Shown here piece after piece: positions 39,771 through 51,900 of a stretch of 64,000 bases of DNA. Under the pieces are notes generated by a model. The model was not told where the DNA came from and ran no database searches. It was given only the letters and a program-made list of their open reading frames with translations. The translations under genes and the position numbers were made by a program. The DNA comes from Hirundichthys speculiger (Eukaryota > Chordata > Actinopteri > Beloniformes > Exocoetidae), in contig JAGFBZ010002379.1 in NCBI GenBank assembly GCA_018398805.1, positions 992,001-1,056,000 of the forward strand. The letters run 5' to 3'. Each line of letters opens with the position of its first letter. The first letter of the stretch is position 1.

Positions 39771-39979
39771 ATGGAGATGAAACATGAGGTTTGCAGCCCT
39801 TTCGACCCACAACACAACTGTTTGAGGAAAACATGTTCAGAGATTGTAGGTGAAGCCAGGCAATACCTGCGAGTTCAGTCCACCAAACGACCATTTACTC
39901 CAAGAGATGGACACAGGCATCTTTTTAGGAGGAACTCTGTTCAAGGAGATCCTGACAGCAGGCCTCCATCTACATTTAG
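39771..39979 (+). CDS. armc2: armc2 coding exon 1
   Basis: Encodes residues 1-69. The conserved ARMC2 N-terminus is visible as SEIVGEARQYLR, KRPFTP and DSRPPSTF. It ends in phase 2 at a GTTAGT donor. An upstream ATG at 39745 opens a frame that stops after six codons, so 39771 is the better start. Confidence 0.85.
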
Positions 39980-42900
39980 GTTAGTTACAAACCTCCATCC
40001 ACCTGACCCTACACCCAAAATCAAACATATCTGCTTGGGTTTGTTTTATTCTTTTATGATGAATACATTTTCTCTTTTTTTACTCTGCAGTCTTCATGGT
40101 CAATGTTTCAACGCTTCAAACTCCAGGCCAGATTCAGGGACTCGTCTCTTGCCTCTGGACCATGTATGCTCTTTCACAAATGCATAATATGTGTTGTAGT
40201 GTGAGTTCAAGGATATGTGCGTTATTTTACGTACTCAATTTACACATTTATATTCTGAGGATTGCCTTGTGGACTGACCTTGTATGATCAAGAAGCTGAT
40301 AACTGGAGTTGAGACCTGTAACTGGAATAGTGTAAATAAAACATTTCAAACATAGGACTTCAAATAAGGGGATTTCTCTGAGAATAAGAGTTTCCATAAT
40401 TTTTCTAATTCCCCACGCTATCGTATACCAGTGATGTTTCTTCTGCTCCAGAAACCAAGGTTTCCAGCCTCCTGTGGGGTTGATGATCTGTTCAAGGCCT
40501 CTTCCAAACCCCTTACTGACCCACTGGGATTGAAAAAGGGATGTGCAGGGGGTCGGGCCCACCTCCAGGCTGGACATGTCACCACGTTACAGCCTTTAGA
40601 AGCATACACAGATGGTAAGAATTTAAATCTTCTGTGCAGACACTAGTTTGTCTTACTAGGGGAAATTAATGGATACATTCATATGCAGACTTTTTATAAT
40701 TTGCATTCTCCTACATTTGGGAAGGTATTACAAAAAAGGGATAATGATGTAAAGACTGAAAAGGACTTTTCTCCTTCCTGTAACTTTATACTGATATATA
40801 CTTTATACTTTTTACTGGTGAAAGAAGTAGAAATATTGCTACAGCAAACAGCAGTATCATGTACATAAATTACTTTTTATTCTTACTTCATCTTTGCTTT
40901 ATATTTAGAGAAACAGAGATTAAATCCAGGCTCAGGACAAAAGCAGTTGTCAACTAAACAACTTTCCAAAATAGACCACGCTGTAGTTCACATTGGTCGT
41001 CTCAAACCTGACCCACACGGAACAGCAAAAGAAAGGTAAAGTCTTGTGTTTGACCTGCACCATACGATGTCATCTACCTTTACACTCTTTCTTCCTCCCT
41101 CTCTTTGACTGTAACAACAGCACAACAGTGAATTTACAATTTACAGGCACACAAGGTTTCAGGGACAGCCATTACTAGAAGAAGTCAGCTTCCGTTATTT
41201 CCACTTATTAAATCATTCTGTCTTTACTCCTTTCTTTGTAGCTTCTTTGTATTTTCCCAGTATGGAAACATCATTGTGTTCATAAAGTGTTTTGGTAATA
41301 TCGTTAGACTACCTTAATAGAGAAATTGTCACAGGAAATATCCTTAATTGAGCTGAATTGTATATATTTAAAGCATATAGTAGTATACTTTGTGCCAAAA
41401 TCCTGACAATGTCACTGTCTCTCACACATGCACCGCTGATGAATCAATCAGAACAATCAGGAGGAAAAAGGGAAGTCAACTTAAACTAACACACAAGGAA
41501 TAACGCTTTCAGAAGAAGACAGGAAGTAAAACACATAAGAGAAGATAAGTTAAGGAGATAAGACCAAACTGAAAACAGAGTCCTACTAAGGGTAACAAAA
41601 TAAATCAAGACTACTTTAGAAAAAAAAAAAGGGTTTAAACTAAACAAACCCTCTGAAACCGCATCAGCAAAACAAAACACAAAACAGATCCCATAAATCC
41701 AAAACACAGTAAAAACCCAAACCAGCCAAAACCTTACATCATTATACAAGGTTTTTAAGGCTATGATTTATGTGACCCATAGCCAAAATATCTTTAACAT
41801 ACTCAACAGATTTGGTTACACCAACTAATAGATGGAATTTGCCCCCCCACTCCCCACATCCTTATTTCACTTAACACTATATGTTGGTCACAGTTAAATC
41901 CAGCTTCTTGGCAGGCTTCATTCCCAAAGAAACTGCCTCTATTTGTCATTACTATCATGTGTCAGCTTTTACGCTTTCACAACGCAGAGAGGCTAAAAGC
42001 TCAGCTTTTTTCCGCCGACCTCATCAGCTGTGTGTCAGCATGAGGGGCATAATTCTGAGAATGATGTCAGGGGGCTGTCGTTACAATCCATCCGCCTATT
42101 GATTGGATGGGGCAGCTGGTGATGTTGATGGGGGGGACAGACCATAAACAACTTTTACAAGAAATCTGGGTTACCGCCTGCAGCATAACCTCCTCTCTCA
42201 CAAGCCAAGTTAACACGCAATGTTTGTGTGACTTGTTGCTGACAAAGACAGGCCCCAAGTGATTAAAGCATGGTCTTTTTATGACCGAATAGGAGGGGTT
42301 CAAAGACTAAGAGAGTCACGCCAGACTTTTAGATGCACTGTAATTCAATGTTGTAATGAAATACATAAAAGGAGCATTGGAAGAAAGGCAAAGAAAATCC
42401 CAGTCAGAAGCACCAAACTGCAAGTGAAAATGGAAACAGCATGAGAGATTAATATGATGGGTTGGATGAGATATAAAGATAGTGGAGATTAGACATCTAG
42501 TCGGTTCTTTTTCTCCAATAAGCCAGAGCTCTATAGCTCCAAATGGCTCTCTATTAGATTTGGGTGCCCATCTGGGCAAGGCTGGCAGCAACATGTATTG
42601 TGATTGCACTGCACTGCCCAGGCCTAAGACAGGGATGAGGTCATGTCTCAGAGAATGCAGAATCACACAAAGAGGCCTTATTATCGGGCTCTTAATCCTA
42701 TCATACAGAGCCAAAGCCCCCTGACATTCACTGTAGCATGCCTCAGCCAGCACTCCCTTGTGCACGGGTCCTGTGTGACAGCTTTTACTAGTCAATAAAT
42801 TTGCAATGAAAGTGTGCTCTTAAGTAAAATTCACATATGGTATATTCATTTTTGGGTCATCAAAGAAACCCTCTAGCAGTACTACAGTATAATAAGAGGG

Positions 42901-45900
42901 AAAAAACAGTAGTATCACTAAAGCTGCTATATAATTGTATTTATTACAATTATATTGTTCAATATTTACTACATACTACCTGTCATGTTTCACTGAATTT
43001 TCTGGTTTTACTGATATGACGTATTTCTTTCCATTTAAGTGAAATAGTGCTGTAAGGTGCTATGGCAATCTTGTCATACAGAGAGCAAATCATGACACTT
43101 GGCTGTGTTTTTAGGAGCACTTACTCTTAATGCACAGATGCAGTAAGACTGTGGTGGACAACTCACAGTGACAAAGCATGAAATGCTTTAACCAGACTGC
43201 CCACAAAGCCAAGATCTTTGTTCCTGTCTGTTGGGGATTCCAGCTTGTGCCACACAACAGCATACACAACAGCACAGTCACACAATTAAATAAATAGAGG
43301 CAGTCACGCACAACGGGCAGACAGGCATTCACATGCATCTGCATGGATGTAATACGTGCACACATGCACACACAAAGCAGAGATAACAGCATCTGCTCAA
43401 GTCTCATCGTCTGCTCCAACAGGGACACCTAGTGGCCGCTGATTATAAACCTATAGCCGTTTTGATGGAATACAATGTCAGTGACTTTTAAGGAAAATGT
43501 GCCTTATGGCACAGCGTTTAATTCTTTAAACATTAATTTTCATAATTCAGCTTAACTTTTCAACTATTACTTTAATGGCCACCCACCTAGAGCTCCCAGA
43601 GTCAATGAATTCCAACTATACAAAATCTTCTTTTTCATTTGGCTCTTCCCTTTTGGGGTTGCCACAGTGAATCATCCGCCTTCATCTAACCCTATCCTCT
43701 GCATCCTCTTCTTTTCACACAAAATTCAATATAACTTGCCTCTTCGTGTTTTTGTTCTTTGCTTTAGGTGTAGAATGATGGAGCCTGGTGTTGACTCAAG
43801 AGTCAGACCCACAGAGTGCAGAGCAGAACAGAGAACAGGTTTGTCTGGATATATGAAATGCAACCTACTGGTTTGTTTGTTTGTTTTTGTTTGTTTTTTT
43901 TTTCTCACAAAGCACTGCATACAAAGCAAATGACAGATTGTGCACAGCAGGTAGAAGTAGAAAAATAGTTACAGATTTATCTGATGACGTAAGATACTAC
44001 TCATACACTCAGTGGTTTTACTCGTTTTTTCTGACATACCTAATCATGCTGGAATAAAGTGGTGGATTAAAGTGAAATCTTGGGCCAGAAATATTGTTTC
44101 ATAAGAAATGTAGGCACACCTCATTGCTAAGTGTCAAGCTTTGATTGGCACAAATTGGGCCCTTGTTGCTAGGGCCCACTTTCCACCATGACAGACAGCC
44201 AACCAATAGCTGAGAGAGATGTTGGTTTGTTTAACCACAGCTTCCTGCATCACGCTAACCAAGGAGTTATGCAAATACTCAGCAAAAAAAGTGCATAATG
44301 AGTGAGATACTGCACAGAAATTTGCGTGCACAAACACACGTGCACACGTGTTCTCAATGCACATGCCCACATGCAGACTATTTTGCATCAACACTAAAAG
44401 AAATCAGAGGAAGTATAGCTGTGGATGGTGACCTTTTGCTGTGGCATCAAACTTCCTGCTGTTTTATTTTAAGACAGTGAACTTGTGAACCATGCTTGCT
44501 GCTTCTGTGTTTGCAAGAGGTAGTTGGCTAACTGCTATTTTCTTCACACATTTCAGATCTGGGGTATGGAGACAACAATGCAAATACAGAGGAGGACACA
44601 GAGACATTGTTGTGGAACAACGTGATTGTTCCTGTTCTTCATGAGCTAGAAAGTGTGGCTGCAGGTGTTGTGTGCAATGCAAAGCAACGACAACAAAAAA
44701 AAAACCCTTAAAAGCAAAGCTCAAACACACAACATATCGTGCACTTGTCCAGTCCAAATTCATATATTTTATCTTAATTTAATTTAATTTAATTTTATCT
44801 TAATCTTCATTTTCCTTTTAGACTTTGCAATGTTTCATAAACTAATGTATTGTGGCTGAGGAGATCATGTTTTTTTTTTCAGTAGAGCAAAGTTTCTCTT
44901 CTCTGTTCCTCTTCTCTTTGGTTCTCATTACATTGAACAGTCTGAAAAATTGATTTCTCAGCACCAAGAAGTCTCCCACAATGGAAAAGCACTGTCATTC
45001 CACCCTCTGACGAAACACAAAGTTTTAAGTTTGGCATCTGTATAGAATTGTCTTGAAACTGGTGTCTGGCAGCCATGAAATGAAATCTGTGGCTTTAAAT
45101 ATTTTAGCACTCTAAGAATTTAATGGAAAATTCATTTGAAAGATAAATATGAAATATTTATCGTACTAAGGGCTTTCTGGCTCATGCATAAAACACTTTT
45201 GAGATTCAGTGAGAAATTGCAGTGAATTGTACTGCGTGAGACTATGTTTGACCTTTCTTAGAAATGTCCTGGGCCGGTTATTTATGCAGGGAAAACATTT
45301 ATTTTACCTCAAAAACAAAGAAAAGACTCCACCCTTTCTCTTCCTCTCCGTCAGCTGCTGCTGCATTGTTCCTCTGCATTTGACCACTGAAACTCGAAGC
45401 TGCTTCTTAGAGGAAGAAAGGGAATCATTTTAATTTCTGCTGACCGATACATTATTGATGTTAAGAATTTAAGCTCATCTTCCCATAAAAACAAAAGATT
45501 TCAACCATTTTACACATACTTATCACAACATATATAAAATGTCTTTCTGAGCTTGACATAATTTCTTTACAATATATGTGCTTGCCCTCTCTAAAAGGCA
45601 GCTCAGAGGGCTCGGTGGACCGCCTGTGTGATTTGTGTGATTATCTCCACGGTACCTTGGCAGACGCGGACATGCTCAATCGACACTGTAAGAGAAGGTC
45701 GGGGATATTGCGAACACTGTTCCGTCTCATTGACCTCAACTCTGCCCAGCTCAACCTGGAAATAGCCAAGCTCTGCCTTGCTGTGAGTCATCTGTGAGTT
45801 TGCAGGTGTATGTGTGGGTGTGAATGTGTCTGCATGTCAGCCACAAGTCTGTCACAAAACATCAAGGCAACTAATATAAAGTTTTTTTTTTCTCTCCAGC

Positions 45901-48900
45901 TGTGTGTCAGTGGAAACAATCTACTTAATATCTGTAAACTCATCTTCAAGACCAGCCGCAGTGAAAGCAATGATGTCTTCTTCAAGAACAACTCTATCAT
46001 TGGTCAGGATGGCTTATTGATTTATTATTTTGCAGTCTTCTGTTCTTAAATATATATTTGCTTATGGGCTCATTTTATCTGTTTTATTTAGAATCAGCTT
46101 TAAAGCCTTGTATACTCAGTCATTACAAACGGTCAATATCTATATGCATGGTAACAATGAGTACTGCTTTCTGTTTGTTTTGTTCAGACTCATTGCTGGG
46201 GGTGCTGAACAATGAGGATGTGTGTGTATCAGGAGAAGTTCTGCTGTACTGTGTTGGTACTTTAAAATTTATCTCCGGAAACATAACAATCCTTAGACTT
46301 TTGCTGGATAAGAACTGTATTGGTGTGGCTCACAAACTCATCCAGAAGCTCTGTACAGTACAAGATGCCAACTTTACAATGGCAGGGCACATCATTATAC
46401 AGGTTTGTCACATTCAGTATCCCTGATTTATGACCATTATGACGTGTAAATTACATTTTTGTTATAGATATCTTATTTAACTGTTTTATAGGAGTTTTCC
46501 TCAGACGTTTCGCTGTGTGAAAAATCACCTAGTTATACAATGTCTTTCAAAAGAAACAACATTTGAAATGTTCTTTTGATGTGTTTTTTGGCTGATGCAG
46601 ATTTTCCAACTATTAGGAAAAAATGTTTTTGCTTATGTCTGGTTTATTGCTGCTCCATGAGCGTCATGTTCTCAGCTGGCCAGGCCACTTCACTCCAAAA
46701 CACTCAGTGCTTCAATCTACTGACAATAACTACAGCAAACCACATAAGCTGGTCCAGACAAAAATCTTCATCCAGAACTTCCTTTGATATTTAACACAAC
46801 TCATTACCCTGTTAGATGAGGGAAACAAGCATGCTGTGAATTTCCAGAACTCTCAGTGCTGCTGTGGGTTGGAAATTACAGTTTCCTTCTCATGATGGTG
46901 ACTTGTTTCAATACTGAACTGTTTCCCATTGCTCCCGTGTATAGTATCCTGCACTGGTCAGCAGCCACCTTAACAAATATATGAATAACATTCTGTGCTA
47001 AACACAAAACAAGACATTGAAAGTTGTCTCCTTGCTAACACACATCTGTCCTCTTTTACCCCATAGCTGACGGCCACCTTGAGAAATCTTGCCGATCACC
47101 CAGATTCCCGCCCGCACTTCGTTTCCTACTCTATACTGCCAGCGCACTCTGCCTGGTACTACGTCAGCACTGTGAAGACCAGGAAATCTGTATTAACATT
47201 TCCAGAATTTACAGGTGTTGCCCATTCATTTTCATTTAGTTGTATGAATTCAACATAAATACCACTTTTCTTTTCTGATCTGTATCCTTATAAGTAAACA
47301 GTCATAGATTGTTTTGAGATCAAAACAGGACATTTTAATCCACTAGTGGCTGTTTTTTTCTTTGTTTCTGCCAATCACTCATTTTTCTCTGCTTTATTCT
47401 CTTTCATGAAGTTATTGTGTAAATCTGGATCTCTCAAAACAAGAGCCACAACAGACATCAAAAGTGTTGTGGTTATTCACATGTGTTTCTGTCTGGACCA
47501 TCACTAAAGCAGTTACTCTGTCACCTTGCATATACTCATCAGTATTTCAGCTCTGAAAGGATCACAGTTCAAGAAAATACCATAAAGCTCTGTGTCCATC
47601 TGGTTCAATTAAAACAAAAACAAAAAAAACAGATGGAACTAAGAAAGCGATTGATAGAGCTGCTCACAGAAATCATACTCAGAGACGTACTCTCCATGAA
47701 ACACACTGCTCTTAAGTTAAAATACCAACTGTTTTTGTTGACAGGTGTTGACTGATCTGAATCTGGGTACCACGGTGGTTTACACTGTATTTCATGATAC
47801 TGTAAAACTGATTCAGACTAAATATTTGTTTAGCTGTGCTTGTTTTGAATAGCCTCTTACCTCTTACTCTGGTACAAGCTCTTCATCAGTGCACAGCAGT
47901 TTTAGTGAAATGCAAAATATAAAGAAATTGATTTATTGATTTATTTACTGATTTATTAGGTTTTAGCAAAGATGATCTATTACTGGCTGAAGGTTTTTGC
48001 ACAAACTATTAGAAGCATCAAAATTGTATCACAGTTAGGAGTTTCAATTAATCATAGTCACCATTGTAATGTGATCAGTGAGTATAATAATCAGATATAT
48101 TTATTGTCCCCTGTTGTCCTCCAGTAAACTCTCCTCTTACTCCAAGTGCTGTCTCGCTCTTGCTCAAACCCATGACTGCTACTCGCTATTTTTAGAACTG
48201 CTGAGCAAACATCACCAAAAACAAGTAAGTCCCACAAGCCTCCTCTCCATTTTTTAAAAAAGGGCCATATATACCTTAAGGGTATGTAGTGTTCATCTCT
48301 ATTTCTATGCTCTGCTTGTGTGTTTTGACACATTACCAGGAACAATGGAGTTAGCTGAGGGAGAGGGAGGGAATAAAAATACCAAACCAACTTTAGTGAT
48401 ACCTGTTCTTTATCTCATAGAATAAACACACATGGGATAGCAATATGTATAAAGAGCTCCTCATTGTTGGATAGAGAAAGCCAGCCAACCCCCCCCAGCC
48501 CGTCTTTTTTTTTTTTTTTGCTTGTATTTATTTTCACATTTTTGAATCTTGAATTCTTTCTTTTTCCAGCTGGCAGCTCTATGATTTTTTTTTTTTTTTT
48601 TTACTAAAAAGGGCAGTGATCCAGCTACAAATCATGTCATATTTATTACTCTGCTTCTTTTTTTTTTCTTTTAATTTGCTGCTCAATTGCATCATCTGTA
48701 AAATATCAGTGAATACTGAAAAATGGCAAGTAGTTTCCCTGACTCAAGGTGATCTGTTCAAAGCCAAATACAGTTAGGTAAATTATATTACATTCCAATG
48801 CTTACAAGAGATAAAGCACTGTGCTTTGGGGCATGAAACTAATAAAGATTTGCCTTTTGTGATTAAACACTAAGGGCCCGATCTTCCGCGGCTTTACCTC

Positions 48901-51900
48901 CAAAAGCCGCTATTAAGGGATAGTGGGTAGCGGGTAGCGGCTAGCAGGAGGTGTACGATTGGGGCCTAAGTCTCTTAGATCAGATTTATTTTTTATATCC
49001 GTCCGTTTCAGCTATGCTATATTTCCAGGGGACAGCATTTGTTCAGCAGATAGACATATCCTTGAGCTATCGTTTTCACTTATATTATGCTCATTACTTG
49101 TATTTTCTTGTATTACTTGCATTTTTCACTGCCCAAGCAAACTGCTGATTTTGATTCAGAAATTTATAAATGTGATTACATTTAACAATCTAGTAGCAAC
49201 CAATCTTCACTGCTCCTTCACAGGACCTCATTGTGCGTCTTCTCTTCACCCTCGGGAACCTCACAGCCAAAAGCGACGGAGCAAGACAGCAGCTTTTTCA
49301 GTGCGATGGCTGCATGGACACACTTCTCCAACTTTACAACAGCTACCAGAGGAAAGACGCAGCCCAGCACGCACCCATCCAGAGAGGGGTCCTTTCCCCC
49401 AAAGAGCCTGCCGTTCCTCTCATCAGTGCACAGGAGGCTGATGATGTGCTGGTGAAGTTGGTCACAGTGCTGGCGAACATTTCCATCAACTCAGCTGTCG
49501 GTCCAGCACTGGCCACAAACACAACGTGCATTCAGCTTGTAATGGAGACACTAGGTAAGCAGAGAGGAGCAACTTGTTCTCTCCAAGTCTGAATGTAAAG
49601 CAAACATATAGAGGACATAGGTCAGAAGTGTGTTTACAGCTATGACATTTCCCCTTTTCTATAAATGTTCATTTCATCTATGTTGACTTGTGTCAAACAA
49701 AGCAAGGAGTCTATAAAAATCTGGATTAAAAAACATATATATATATGTATATTAAAAAATGTCTCTTTTTAATGTATTTTTAGTAAATGCAAAGTACCCA
49801 ACCACTTCCCTTGTGCTGGGAACAAGACAAGATTATGGTCGAAAACACAGTCAACATTCGTCTGTTCACTCCACTGTTTGCGCTCCCCGTGGTGCTTTTT
49901 TTTTTCAACACACAGCACGTCTTCCTTTGGTTTAGCTGTTATTTTAAGGCTGACAGCGAAGTGCTTGACTACACGAGCAAGATATTCTGTCACATCTCAC
50001 AGCCGACTTGGTCTGCATGTCTGAATATCTCCCATGTGGTTTGATGGTTTCAGAACAGGTTGAACTGATATGTAGGTGGTGTGAAACTCTTCTCTGCAGC
50101 TTGCCTCCTACACTTAACTTTGTGTCAGTTGGAAGAGAGAAATAAACAAAGTTGAGGTAAATTGTGAAAAAAGCAAACATTGAAAAACACGTAACATAGA
50201 AAGCACATTAACGTTCTGAAAACAAAAACATAAAATCAGTCGCTGACATAGAACTGGAGGTCCGTAAGACCACCAGAGATAGAAAACAAAACTTCAGCTT
50301 GACTGATTGATGTCCTATTTTCATTCACTTCCCATAATGCTGAGCTGCTTTCTATTACAGAGCTTTGAAGGAGCTCTGCAATAAAAATGAGGGGGCCACA
50401 AAGCGACATTTCCAGTCAGAACCAGAAACTAAATTCTTTGTGACACAGGTGTCTGTTGACAGCACAACCGCAATATCTGCGATTTATGACCAGGCACAGA
50501 ACATCTGTGGCTATATCAGGAAAATGCTTGGCTTGCAAGCTGCCTTCAGTCATGACTGTATGAACTGGGTCACACTGACCTTTGTATGATTTAAACCAAT
50601 CGTATCAGGCCAAAATTATCACATAGCATTGTTTTAATGGTTTACTTTGCTTGCGTTATCTTTGCATAAGTGCCACCTACTTTGCACATTGTATGTTGCA
50701 CTTGTTGCAAGGTGTAATAATATATTCGAATGTAACTTATAATTTTCTATAGGGAGCCAAAACATTATTTAAACAAACATTTTATTCTGAGCTATCTGTG
50801 AATGCATGTGTTGTTTTCAAAGGACTAAAAATCTGAAGTAAAACTTTACATCAAGTTAAAATTAGTTGTGTGAGAGTTCCCTCACACACAAATGAGTGCA
50901 CTGTATTCCAGTTGACCTAACAGTGTGGATGATCTCTCTGTTTTATACAAAAATAAGTAATTGATTCCCGAGATTTTTTTTTTTTTTTTTTTGTTTTTTG
51001 TGTTTATGTGATGTGTGGGTGACACAGAGCTGAGATCTGTGCAGGAGAGCGAGGAGCTGGTGGTGAAAGTGGCTGCCACCATCAACAACCTGTCATTCTA
51101 CCATGAAGAACGCTCGGAAATCAGAAACAATCGGCTCACCATTGCCAAGTGTAAGACTAAAATATGGAAAATAAATAAAAGTAAATGTTTTAAAGTTATT
51201 CTCTTTTCCCCTTTGCTCACTTTTTTTTCTTTTTCGTTATAGTGATGTTGAAGTTGATGCTTAGCTCCAGTATAGATGCCATGCTGGAGGCCACGCGTGT
51301 CTATGGAAACTTGTCACATTATAAGGATGTGCGGGACTTCATTATGCAAAGCAAAGGTTTATAACTGACACAAATGAAAATCAACATTGAAATGAGTTCC
51401 TTTAACTCAGGTCCTGTTTCCCAAAGTGTCGGGACACTGTGTCAACTTAAACCAAACACTTCAACATGCACGTGTTTATGCAACTGTGCAACTGTGTTTG
51501 CCACTTCTTTTTCAACATACAGTTAAAAAAACAACTAAATAATCATATTCAAGTGCATAACTTTACATGAGACTAAGTACGTAGGCACTGACACCCACAC
51601 TGCACACTTCTGTATACCATTGTTTTGAGGCTCGACTTATCTACAAGGCCAGCTTCATACAGTATCAACATGCCTGCTCACTCTGGTGATATCAGCTCTC
51701 TTATCTTCCCCCTGCTTCGTCCTCGTCCTCTCCCTCACTCTGTCATCTTTCTCTCCCTCAGTATACCAGTTTGTGGTGACGCTGCTCGACTCAAAGAGCT
51801 CTGAGATGTGTTTTTCAGCCTGCGGGGTCCTGACCAATCTGGCTCTGGACCCTCCCAACAGGGTCTGTCTTGCACTCGAGGGGGCTTCTGTCAAGTAAGG

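Noticed and set aside
50365..50589. 75-codon frame in armc2 intron 12 as an extra exon
   Set aside because: The phases of exons 12 and 13 already join, and the frame has no similarity to ARMC2.
51147..51150. Donor GT at 51149 for armc2 exon 13
   Set aside because: It would leave phase 2 and bring a stop into exon 14. The GTAAGA two bases further on gives the correct phase and a better consensus.
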